Part shown: positions 16,323 to 23,726 of the stretch, piece after piece
Layout of the letters: each line of letters opens with the position of its first letter
Numbering within the stretch: the first letter of the stretch is position 1
Origin: AC-32 sp963821495
GTDB lineage: Bacteria; Actinomycetota; Thermoleophilia; Gaiellales; Gaiellaceae
Reading direction: 5' to 3'
Assembly (NCBI GenBank): GCA_963821495.1
Contig: CAWGEA010000003.1
Location: 1,302,001-1,366,000, forward strand
DNA: 64,000 bases
Program-made: the position numbers and the translations under genes
Notes under the pieces: generated by a model
Database searches by the model: none
Seen by the model: the letters and a program-made list of their open reading frames with translations, nothing else
What the model was told of the DNA's origin: nothing

Positions 16323-17003
16323 GTGGCCGGCACCGACTACGAGGCGCTCCGCGCGGGGTTCACGGCGGCGGTCTCGCACGAGCTGCGCACGCCGCTCGCG
16401 CGGCTGCAGGCGCTGCTCGACTCCGCCGAGCTGCCCGGCGCCGACCTGCAGGCGCTGTTCGCGCAGGCGCGCGAGGAAGTGGGGGAGATGACCGAGCTCG
16501 TGGACGACATCCTCTTCCTGAGCGAGCTCGAGCAGGAGCGCGAGGTCGTCGCCCTCGGCGTGACCGAGGCGGCGCCGGTGCTGCGTGACGTCGTCGCCGA
16601 GCGCTCCGAGCGCGCGGAGCTCGCAGGCCTGACGCTCGAGCTGCTGATCGAGGACGAGGCGATCGAGGTGCCGCTGCGGCGTCGCATGCTCAGGCTCGTC
16701 GCCGAGAACCTGCTCGAGAACGCTCTCCGGTATGCGGGCGAGGGCGCGACGTGCACCGTGACGTTGAAGCACGAGGGTGACGCGGTCGTGCTCGAGGTCG
16801 CCGACGACGGCTCCGGTGTCCCCGACGAGGACGTGCCGCGGCTCTTCGAGCGCTTCTTCCGCTCCGACCGCGCGCGCACCACGCGTGGAACCGGGCTCGG
16901 GCTCGCGATCGTCAAGCACGTCGTCGAGGCCGCCGGCGGGAGCGTCGACGCCCGCGGCGGCCGCGGCCGCGGGCTCGACGTTCGGTGTGCCCTTCCCAGA
17001 TGA
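16323..17003 (+). CDS. Short sensor histidine kinase lacking a sensor domain
   Basis: This is a 226-aa protein from GTG 16323. The phosphoacceptor is His19 in AAVSHELRTPLARL, almost at the N-terminus. The HATPase domain has the N box ENLLENALRYAG, the G1 box VADDGSGVPDED, the F box FERFFRSD and G2 GTGLGLAIVKH. Typical PhoR-type kinases have one or two membrane segments and often HAMP or PAS modules ahead of the His box. Here there is no room, because the divergent response regulator begins 15 bp upstream. It may be a soluble kinase, or its 5' end has been lost. Confidence 0.8.
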   Translation: MAGTDYEALRAGFTAAVSHELRTPLARLQALLDSAELPGADLQALFAQAREEVGEMTELVDDILFLSELEQEREVVALGVTEAAPVLRDVVAERSERAELAGLTLELLIEDEAIEVPLRRRMLRLVAENLLENALRYAGEGATCTVTLKHEGDAVVLEVADDGSGVPDEDVPRLFERFFRSDRARTTRGTGLGLAIVKHVVEAAGGSVDARGGRGRGLDVRCALPR

Positions 17004-17004
17004 C

Positions 17005-18045
17005 CTAGCTATGGACGCGGCTCAGGGTCTTCCGGGCCGCCTTCTGGACGATCTTCGGCAGCGGCACGAAGAGGAGCTTCGGCCCGTACGACTGACCCTT
17101 CGTGACCGCCCAGTCGACGAACCGCTTCAGCTCGGCCGCCTTGCTCGTCTTCAGCGGCAGGATGACGTACGTGAAGGTGCAGATCGGGTAGGCGAACTTC
17201 GCCTTGGCGTTCGGGTTCACGACGGTGATCGAGTTGTCCCTGCTCTGCAGCCTCTTGAGCGAGGCCGCCGCCGCGCGGATCTGGCGGATTCCCGGCAGCT
17301 CGAAGTTCCCGGCGCGGTTCTGCATCTTCGCGATCTTGAACTTGTTCTTCAGCGAGTAGGCGACGTCGACGTAGGTGATGCCGCCCGGGGTGCTCTTCAG
17401 CTTGCCGGCGACGCCGGAGCTGCCCTTCGCGCCCACGCCGACGGGGAAGCTGGGCTGCGTGCCCTTGCCGACCGAGCCCTTCCACGCCTTGCTCACGTGC
17501 GAGAGGTAGTCGGTGAAGTTGTAACTGGTGCCGCTGGCGTCGCTGCGGTAGATCGGGACGATCTTCTCGTGCGGGAGGTTGACGCCCTTGTTGATGTTCT
17601 TGATCTTCGCGTTGTCCCAGTACTTGATCGAGCCGCCGAAGATCCCGGCGAGGACGTTGCCCGTCAGCTTGAGGCCGTAGCCGACGCCGCTGACGTTGTA
17701 CGGGATCGAGGTGGCCGAGAAGGCCCACGGGATCTGCGCACAGCCCTTGCAGGCCGAGAACTGATCCTTGCTGAGCGGCGCGTCGCTCGCGCCGAAATCG
17801 ACCGTGCGGGCGGTGATCGCTGAGATGCCGCCGCCGCTGCCGATGCCGCTGTAGACGATCTTCGACGGGTTGTAGCGTTGCGTCCACTGGGTCACCAGCG
17901 GGACGACGAACGTGCTTCCGGCGCCCACGAGGGTGCCGCTCTGCTTCGCCGGCCTCGCCGCCGCGAGGCTCGTCCAGGCCGTCAGGGCAATCGCCGCCGT
18001 CACGAGCACGGCAACAGCCGCCGCAGTGCCTCGTTTGCGATTCAC
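17005..18045 (-). CDS. pstS: PstS phosphate-binding protein, secreted form
   Basis: This is a 346-aa protein. GTG 18045 is chosen for its GAGGAGAGA ribosome site and the signal peptide after it (MNRKRGTAAAVAVLVTAAIA). The phosphate-binding loops are GAGSTFVVPLV, GSGGGISAITARTVDFGASD and SDASGTSYNFTDYL. A Cys pair (ACKGCAQIPW) may form a disulfide. There is no lipobox Cys, so it is predicted to be released or held otherwise, unlike the second copy at 21579. The mature protein is very Lys-rich. Transcription diverges from pstC, with a PHO-box-like repeat between. Confidence 0.88.
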   Translation of the reverse strand: MNRKRGTAAAVAVLVTAAIALTAWTSLAAARPAKQSGTLVGAGSTFVVPLVTQWTQRYNPSKIVYSGIGSGGGISAITARTVDFGASDAPLSKDQFSACKGCAQIPWAFSATSIPYNVSGVGYGLKLTGNVLAGIFGGSIKYWDNAKIKNINKGVNLPHEKIVPIYRSDASGTSYNFTDYLSHVSKAWKGSVGKGTQPSFPVGVGAKGSSGVAGKLKSTPGGITYVDVAYSLKNKFKIAKMQNRAGNFELPGIRQIRAAAASLKRLQSRDNSITVVNPNAKAKFAYPICTFTYVILPLKTSKAAELKRFVDWAVTKGQSYGPKLLFVPLPKIVQKAARKTLSRVHS

Positions 18046-18128
18046 GCTGTCTCTCTCCTCTCTCAGGTGGTACTCCCTGCAGCGAGGGTGCACCGGCGCC
18101 GCGGTTGTATGGGCTGAAAGGCGGTAGG

Positions 18129-18150
18129 CATCTGGTAACGGTCCGGTGAC
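18129..18150 (-). promoter_or_regulatory. PHO-box-like double 11-bp repeat between pstS and pstC
   Basis: On the minus strand two units start exactly 11 bp apart: GTCACCGGACC (from 18150) and GTTACCAGATG (from 18139). They point toward pstS, 84 bp away, and are 43 bp from the pstC start. Similar to the 7778-7810 block. Placement in a divergent pst promoter region is where a PhoB/PhoP site is expected. Confidence 0.6.
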
Positions 18151-18192
18151 AAACGCCTGTGCTCGCCGGATCAGCCGTTAGCGTGGCCGCCG

Positions 18193-19158
18193 ATGAGCAC
18201 GATCCCGGCCACGCAGGCGCTCGGGGGGACGCGGCGGCTCCGGGACCGGCTCGGAGACCGCCTGCTGTTCCTGCTGACGCTGCTCGCGGCGCTCGTCGCG
18301 ATCGGCGCCATGGTCGCGATCGCGTACAAGGTCTTCCACGGCGCGTGGCTGGCGATCCACCGCTACGGCCTGGACTTCCTGACGGGCACGGCGTGGGACG
18401 TGAACAAGGCGACGTTCGGCGCCTTGCCCGGCCTCTACGGCACCGCCGTCACGTCCTTCTTCGCGCTCCTGATCGCCGGGCCGCTCGCGATCGCGATTGC
18501 GCTCTTCCTGAGTGAGCTCGCCCCGCGCCCGGTGCGAGGGGTGATCGGCCCGCTCGTCGAGATGCTCGCCGCCATCCCGAGCGTCGTGCTCGGGCTCTGG
18601 GGGATCCTCGTGCTTGGACCGTTCGTCGCCCAGCACGTCGAGCCGTGGCTGAACAGCACCCTCGGCTTCATCCCGATCTTCAGCGGCGACGCGCAGTCGA
18701 GCGGGATCTTCATCGCCGTCCTGATCCTTGCGATCATGATCGTCCCGATCGTCGCGAGCATCTGCCGTGAGCTCTTCCTCGCCGTTCCGCGCGAGCTCGA
18801 GGAGGGCGCGCTCGCGCTCGGTGCGACCCGCTGGGAGATGGTGCGCGGGGTCGTCCTGTCCTCGTCCCGGCCCGGCATCGCCGCGGCGCTGATCCTCGGC
18901 CTCGGCCGGGCGCTCGGCGAGGCGATCGCGGTCACGCAGGTGATCGGCGCGGGCTGGTGGATCCACAAGTCGCTCTACGACCCCGGCGACACGCTCGCCA
19001 GCCGGATCGCGGCGCAGTTCCAGGGCGCCCAGACGAAGGAGCAGACCTCGTCGCTCTTCTACCTCGCGGCGATCCTGCTCGTGATCGGCCTGGTGACGAA
19101 CCTGGCGGCGCAGCTGATCGTGCGGCGCTTCGAGTTCCAGCGCACGGGAGGCGCCTGA
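18193..19158 (+). CDS. pstC: Phosphate ABC transporter permease PstC
   Basis: This is a 321-aa membrane protein with about six hydrophobic segments. The EAA loop that docks to PstB is readable as ELEEGALALGATRWEMVRGVV. Other PstC features are TAWDVNKATFGALPGLYGT and IGPLVEMLAAIPSVVLGLWG. With PstA it forms the channel for high-affinity phosphate import. The stop overlaps the pstA start by one base (TGATG), and the genes through pstS2 are head-to-tail, so this is the first gene of the operon. Confidence 0.93.
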   Translation: MSTIPATQALGGTRRLRDRLGDRLLFLLTLLAALVAIGAMVAIAYKVFHGAWLAIHRYGLDFLTGTAWDVNKATFGALPGLYGTAVTSFFALLIAGPLAIAIALFLSELAPRPVRGVIGPLVEMLAAIPSVVLGLWGILVLGPFVAQHVEPWLNSTLGFIPIFSGDAQSSGIFIAVLILAIMIVPIVASICRELFLAVPRELEEGALALGATRWEMVRGVVLSSSRPGIAAALILGLGRALGEAIAVTQVIGAGWWIHKSLYDPGDTLASRIAAQFQGAQTKEQTSSLFYLAAILLVIGLVTNLAAQLIVRRFEFQRTGGA

Positions 19159-20042
19159 TGGCTGCGGTCGAGCACGCCGTCTCGCTGCGCGGCGACGGGC
19201 GCACCCGGCGGCGCCGCATCGTGAACAGGGCCGCCGAGGGCGTGGCGCTGGCGGCCGCGCTCGCCGCGATCGCGATCCTCGCGATCGTCGTCCTCTCCGT
19301 CGCCAAGCGCGGCTTCGGCGAGCTCAGCATCGGCTTTCTGACCAAGGACCTGCCGCTCTTCGGCCAGCCCGGCGGCGGGATCGCGCCGCTGATCGTCGGC
19401 TCGGCGCTCCTGGTCGGGATCGCCACGGCCATCGCCCTGCCGCTCGGCGTGCTGACGGCGCTCTTCCTGACCGAGTTCGCGGAGCGCCGGGTCGCCGCCG
19501 CGATCCAGCTCACGCTCGACCTGATGAACGGCCTGCCGTCGATCATCATCGGCGTCTTCATCTTCGGCCTGCTCGTCGCCGGCCACACGCAGAGCGGCTA
19601 CGCAGGCGGGATCGCGCTGTCGATCGTGATGCTCCCGCTCGTCGCGCGCTCGGCGCAGGAGGTGCTGCGGCTCGTCCCGCAGTCGCATCGCGAGGGCGCG
19701 CTGGCGCTCGGCGCGAGCCGCTGGCGCACCGTGCTCGGCGTCGTGCTGCCGAGCGCCCTCGGCGGGATCCTCACCGGGACGGTGCTCGCGATCGCACGGG
19801 CGGCCGGCGAGACCGCGCCGCTGCTGTTCGCGACCTCGATCTACGCGACCACCGTCTCGTTCGACCCGAGCCACGCGCTCCCGAACATCCCGGTGCAGAT
19901 CTTCATCTGGTCGGAGTCGTCCGACCCGAACGACCACAAACGGGCCTGGGCCGCGGCGCTCGTGCTGCTGCTGTTCGTGCTCGCGACGAGCCTGCTCGGG
20001 CGCGCTGCGCTCGCACGCAACAGGAGGAAGCTGGGCCAGTGA
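19158..20042 (+). CDS. pstA: Phosphate ABC transporter permease PstA
   Basis: This is a 294-aa protein from ATG 19158. It has about six membrane segments and the EAA loop SHREGALALGASRWRTVLGVV, plus LDLMNGLPSIIIGVFIFG and GILTGTVLAIARAAGETAPLL typical of PstA. It partners with PstC in the permease. The frame is open upstream inside pstC, but the overlapping ATG gives normal PstA length. Confidence 0.93.
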   Translation: MAAVEHAVSLRGDGRTRRRRIVNRAAEGVALAAALAAIAILAIVVLSVAKRGFGELSIGFLTKDLPLFGQPGGGIAPLIVGSALLVGIATAIALPLGVLTALFLTEFAERRVAAAIQLTLDLMNGLPSIIIGVFIFGLLVAGHTQSGYAGGIALSIVMLPLVARSAQEVLRLVPQSHREGALALGASRWRTVLGVVLPSALGGILTGTVLAIARAAGETAPLLFATSIYATTVSFDPSHALPNIPVQIFIWSESSDPNDHKRAWAAALVLLLFVLATSLLGRAALARNRRKLGQ

Positions 20043-20056
20043 GCGAGGAGGAACCT

Positions 20057-20905
20057 GTGAGCGAGACCATTACGATGCCGCCGATGAGGCCGGTCGACGT
20101 CGCCGAGCGGGAGGGCTCGGAGCCGCGCACGGGCGAGGCTGTCTTCGAGATCCAGGATTTGACTGCCCGCTACGGCCCGAACGTCGCGGTGCGGGGCGTG
20201 TCCGTGGAGATCCAGGAGAAGCTGATCACCGCCGTGATCGGTCCCTCCGGCTGTGGCAAGAGCACGTTCATCCGCTGCCTCAACCGGATGAACGACGCCG
20301 TCCCGGGCTTCGGCCTCGACGGCCGCGTCCTCTACCACGGCCAGGACATCTACGGCGACGGCGTGGAGCCGATCGAGGTGCGCCGCCGGATCGGGATGGT
20401 CTTCCAGAAGCCGAACCCGTTTCCGAAGACGATCTACGACAACGTCGCCTGGGCTCCGCGGGTGCTCGGCATGAAGCACGACCTCGACGAGCGGGTCGAG
20501 CGGGCGCTGACGAGCGCGGCCCTCTGGGACGAGGTCAAGGACCGGCTCAAGAAGAGCGCGCTTTCGCTCTCGGGGGGCCAGCAGCAGCGGCTCTGCATCG
20601 CGCGCGCGCTGGCGGTGGAGCCCGACGTGCTGCTCCTCGACGAGCCGGCGTCGGCGCTCGACCCGATCGCGACGCAGAAGATCGAAGAGCTGATGCAGCA
20701 GCTGAAGCGCGACTACACGATCGTGATCGTCACCCACAACATGCAGCAGGCCGCGCGTGTCGCCGACCGCACCGCGTTCTTCAGCCTCGAGGTGGAGGAC
20801 GGCCAGCGCTTCGGCGTGCTCGTCGAGTACGACGAGACGGAGAAGATCTTCACCGCCCCCGCCGACAGGCGCACCGAGGACTACGTCACCGGGCGGTTCG
20901 GATGA
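20057..20905 (+). CDS. pstB: Phosphate ABC transporter ATPase PstB
   Basis: This is a 282-aa protein. GTG 20057 is preferred because GAGGAGG lies 5 bases upstream; GTG 20039, overlapping pstA by 4 bp, would add six residues. It has Walker A GPSGCGKSTF, Q loop VFQKPNPFP, signature LSLSGGQQQRLCIARAL, Walker B VLLLDEPASALD and the H-loop VTHNM. The insert ATQKIEELMQQLKRDYTIVI is characteristic of PstB. It energises phosphate import through PstCA. Confidence 0.94.
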   Translation: MSETITMPPMRPVDVAEREGSEPRTGEAVFEIQDLTARYGPNVAVRGVSVEIQEKLITAVIGPSGCGKSTFIRCLNRMNDAVPGFGLDGRVLYHGQDIYGDGVEPIEVRRRIGMVFQKPNPFPKTIYDNVAWAPRVLGMKHDLDERVERALTSAALWDEVKDRLKKSALSLSGGQQQRLCIARALAVEPDVLLLDEPASALDPIATQKIEELMQQLKRDYTIVIVTHNMQQAARVADRTAFFSLEVEDGQRFGVLVEYDETEKIFTAPADRRTEDYVTGRFG

Positions 20906-21582
20906 ACGTCCGCACCTCCTTCCAGGAGGAGCTCGACCAGCTCGAGGCGGCGCTGCAGGAGGAGGGCGCGCTCGTCCTCCGCGTCCTGCGCGGCGCGCTG
21001 AACGCGCTCGCCCAGCGCGACGTCGAGCTCGCCGACGACGTGATCGCGTTCGACGACGACGTCGACCGGCGCTACGTCGCCGTCGAAGAGACGATCCAGT
21101 CGCTGCTCGCGCGGCAGACGCCGGTCGCGACCGACCTGCGGCTCGTGCTCGCGATGCTGCACGTGAACCTCCATCTCGAGCGGATGGCGGACTACAGCGT
21201 CACGGTCGCGAAGCTCACGAAGCTCGTGGCCGACGTCGAGGGCGACCCGATGCTGATGCAGACCCTCCAGGAGATGGGCGACCGAGCGGAGGAGATGATC
21301 CGCGTCGGCCTCGATGCCTTCGCGAACCGCGACCTGGAGGCCGCCGAGTCGCTCGTCGAGCTGGACGAGCTGATCGACCGCTCGAACCGGCGCTTCGTCG
21401 AGCGCGTGGTCGAGGTCGTCGGCGAGCCCGGCCTGCGCGAGTGGGTGCTGCGGATGGTGATCGTCTCGAGGACGCTGGAGCGCATCGGCGACCACGCGGT
21501 CGACATCGGCGAGCAGGTCTCGTACCTGCTCACCGCCGAGTTCCGCGAGTTCACCGACGCGTCGCACCCGGAAGAGCGATGA
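20902..21582 (+). CDS. phoU: PhoU phosphate-signalling regulator
   Basis: This is a 226-aa all-helical protein made of two similar three-helix halves. Each half has the conserved metal/ligand-binding pattern, LHVNLHLERMADYSV in the first and VSRTLERIGDHAVDIGEQ in the second. PhoU links Pst transport activity to the phosphate histidine kinase and keeps it in phosphatase mode when phosphate is plentiful. It overlaps pstB by 4 bp and pstS2 by 4 bp. If PhoU works through the kinase at 16323, the absence of a PAS domain there is odd. Confidence 0.92.
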   Translation: MNVRTSFQEELDQLEAALQEEGALVLRVLRGALNALAQRDVELADDVIAFDDDVDRRYVAVEETIQSLLARQTPVATDLRLVLAMLHVNLHLERMADYSVTVAKLTKLVADVEGDPMLMQTLQEMGDRAEEMIRVGLDAFANRDLEAAESLVELDELIDRSNRRFVERVVEVVGEPGLREWVLRMVIVSRTLERIGDHAVDIGEQVSYLLTAEFREFTDASHPEER

Positions 21583-22616
21583 GGCCTCCCGCGCTCCTCC
21601 TCGTCGCGGCGCTCGCCGCGCTCGTTGCCGGCTGCGGCGGTTCCGGCGACAAGGGCGGCTCGGGCGGCGGCGGCGAGAGCAAGGTGCTCGTCGGGGCGGG
21701 CAGCACGCTCGTCGCGCCGCTGCTCTCGCAGTGGTCGAACGACTACGCGAAGGCCCACGGCGTCACGATCACTTACGGCGCGATCGGCTCGGGTGGAGGG
21801 ATCGCGCAGATCACCGCCCGCACCGTCGACTTCGGCGCGAGCGATGCGCCGTTCTCGCCGGACCAGGCCTCCGCCTGCAAGGACTGCCTGCAGATCCCCT
21901 GGGCGCTCGCGGCCACGCTCGTCTCGTACCACGTCAACGGCGCGCCGGCGAAGCTGAAGCTGAGCGGCGCGGTGCTCGCGGACATCTACCTCGGCAAGAT
22001 CACGCATTGGAACGACCCGCAGATCGCGGCGCTGAACCCCGGCGCGACGCTCCCCGCGACGAAGATCACGCCGGTCTTCCGCAGCGACTCGAGCGGCGAC
22101 ACCTACGCGTTCAGCGACTTCCTGGCGAAGGTGAGCCCGACGTGGAAGGCTCAGAAGGGCGTCTCCACGCAGGTCAGCTTTCCGGCAGGCGTGGGCGGCA
22201 AGGGCAACGACGGGGTTGCCGCGGTCGTCGCCCGCACCGACGGCGCGCTCGGCTACCTCGCCATCTCGTACGTCTCCTCGAACAAGCTCGACTACGCGCT
22301 GGTTCGCAACGAGGCGGGCCAGTTCCCGGTGCCGGGGCCGTCGTCGATCACGGCGGCTGCGAAGTCGGCCACGTCGATCCCGGCGGACAACGCGATCTCG
22401 ATCACCAACCCGCCCGCCTCGGCGGCCGGCGCGTACCCGATCTCGACCTTCACCTACGCGCTCGTGCCGAAGAGCTCGGGGAAGGCGCAGACGTTGCGCG
22501 ACTTCCTCACCTACGCCGTCGGCCCGGGCCAGAAGTTCGGCGCCGAGCTGCAGTTCGCGCCGCTGCCGGCCCTCGTCCTCGACGCCGACCGCAAGACGAT
22601 CGCCGAGATCGGCTAG
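21579..22616 (+). CDS. pstS: PstS phosphate-binding lipoprotein, second copy
   Basis: This is a 345-aa protein whose signal peptide ends in a lipobox (LAALVAGCGG), so it should be lipid-anchored, followed by a Gly/Ser linker. Binding loops are GAGSTLVAPLLSQW, GSGGGIAQITARTVDFGASD and SDSSGDTYAFSDFL. It shares the ACKDCLQIPWAL Cys pair with the copy at 17005. It is the last gene of pstCAB-phoU-pstS. The lipidated form suits a transporter-bound role, whereas the divergent copy lacks the anchor. Confidence 0.92.
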   Translation: MRPPALLLVAALAALVAGCGGSGDKGGSGGGGESKVLVGAGSTLVAPLLSQWSNDYAKAHGVTITYGAIGSGGGIAQITARTVDFGASDAPFSPDQASACKDCLQIPWALAATLVSYHVNGAPAKLKLSGAVLADIYLGKITHWNDPQIAALNPGATLPATKITPVFRSDSSGDTYAFSDFLAKVSPTWKAQKGVSTQVSFPAGVGGKGNDGVAAVVARTDGALGYLAISYVSSNKLDYALVRNEAGQFPVPGPSSITAAAKSATSIPADNAISITNPPASAAGAYPISTFTYALVPKSSGKAQTLRDFLTYAVGPGQKFGAELQFAPLPALVLDADRKTIAEIG

Positions 22617-22626
22617 CGCCCTTCGC

Positions 22627-22648
22627 GACTTCGACACGGCTTCGTAAC
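22627..22648 (-). promoter_or_regulatory. Weak PHO-box-like 11-bp repeat downstream of pstS2
   Basis: On the minus strand GTTACGAAGCC (from 22648) and GTGTCGAAGTC (from 22637) start 11 bp apart. It resembles the sites at 7778 and 18129, but its orientation does not match the plus-strand ligase gene 50 bp downstream. It could also be chance in a short intergenic gap. Confidence 0.3.
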
Positions 22649-22697
22649 CAGATCGAAGCCCACGGCGAGGCTTCGGCATCGGAAAGTGGTGGTGACC

Positions 22698-23573
22698 ATG
22701 CGCGTCGCGATCGTCGCCCATCGCCCGAGCCCGACGAACCTGGCGCTCGCCGCGCAGGCGTGGGGCGGGGCGCGCGTCGAGCTGCTCTCGCCGCGCCAGG
22801 CGCTCCTGACGCTGGAACGCGGCGACGTCGCGCTCGCCCGGCTCGACGTGCGTGACGACCTGGGCGGAGTCGAGGACGGGCTGACGGCCCTCGAGCACCT
22901 CGCCCACCAGGGGGTCAAGGTGCTGAACCCACCGTCGGCGCTGCTGCGGGCCCACGACAAGCTGCTCACCGCCCGCACCCTGCGCCGAGCGGGGCTCCCG
23001 CATCCGCGCACGACGCTGATCGAGCACCATGTGCAGCCGCCCGACCTCGACTTCCCGGCGGTCGTGAAGCCGCGCTTCGGGAGCTGGGGCCGCGAGGTCA
23101 CGCTGTGCCGCAATCGCGCCGAGATCGAGCGGACGCTCGAGCAGCTCGCGTTCAGCGGCTGGTTCCGCGCGAGCGGCGCGATCGCCCAGGAGCTGATCCC
23201 GCCGCTCGGCCACGACCTGCGCCTGATCGTGGCCGGCGGCGTCGTGGTGGGAGCCGGCCGCCGCACCCCAGCGGCGGGCGAGTGGCGGACGAACGTCGCG
23301 CACGGCGCCACCGTCTCCGCCGTGACGCCGTCGCCGGTCGCCGTCGCCCTGGCCACCGCCGCGGCCGCGGCATCCGGCCTGGATCTTGTCGGCGTCGACC
23401 TGCTCCCCACCGGACCGGGCGGCTTCTCGGTGGTGGAGCTGAACGGCGCCGTCGACTTTCGCCCCGTCTACGCGCCGCCGGCGCGCGACGTCTACGCCGA
23501 GACGATCGCCGCCCTGTGCGGGTCGGGGCGCGGGTGGCTCGAGCCCCCGTCCACCGCGATCGTCGGCGGCTAA
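22698..23573 (+). CDS. RimK/LysX-like ATP-grasp ligase
   Basis: This is a 291-aa protein from ATG 22698; a GTG at 22686 would add four residues. ATP-grasp features are the lysine in FPAVVKPRFGSWGREV, the second lysine/glutamate region QELIPPLGHDLRLIVAGG and the metal-binding VVELNGAVDFRP. The family ligates an amino acid to a carboxylate (glutamate to S6, LysW or coenzymes). The N-terminal AHDKLLTARTLRRAGLPHPRT is typical of RimK/LysX. No LysW or lysine-pathway gene is nearby, so the substrate is open. Confidence 0.82.
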   Translation: MRVAIVAHRPSPTNLALAAQAWGGARVELLSPRQALLTLERGDVALARLDVRDDLGGVEDGLTALEHLAHQGVKVLNPPSALLRAHDKLLTARTLRRAGLPHPRTTLIEHHVQPPDLDFPAVVKPRFGSWGREVTLCRNRAEIERTLEQLAFSGWFRASGAIAQELIPPLGHDLRLIVAGGVVVGAGRRTPAAGEWRTNVAHGATVSAVTPSPVAVALATAAAAASGLDLVGVDLLPTGPGGFSVVELNGAVDFRPVYAPPARDVYAETIAALCGSGRGWLEPPSTAIVGG

Positions 23574-23580
23574 AAGGAAA

Positions 23581-23601
23581 GGGCCGGCACAGAGCCGGCC
23601 C
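23581..23601 (-). terminator. Hairpin terminator between convergent genes
   Basis: An 8-bp perfect stem (GGGCCGGC/GCCGGCCC) with an ACAGA loop. On the minus strand it is followed by TTTCCTTTTA, so it should terminate minus-strand transcription coming from the amidohydrolase. It lies 7 bp after the plus-strand ligase stop and may act in both directions. The 125 bp from 23602 to 23726 hold no gene I can see. Confidence 0.65.
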
Positions 23602-23726
23602 TGAAGCGTCGCGGATACCCAAGGGAGAGGGGAAGGCACCGGACGCCGTTTTGCCTTGTCTTCGGTTCTGACGGCACCGCGTTACCGCGGTTAGCAGTCT
23701 TTACGGAATCTCAACGCCGATGGTTT

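Noticed and set aside
23602..23726. Possible structured RNA or riboswitch between convergent genes
   Set aside because: It lies at the 3' ends of both neighbours, no known riboswitch core is visible, and only the 23581 hairpin is convincing.
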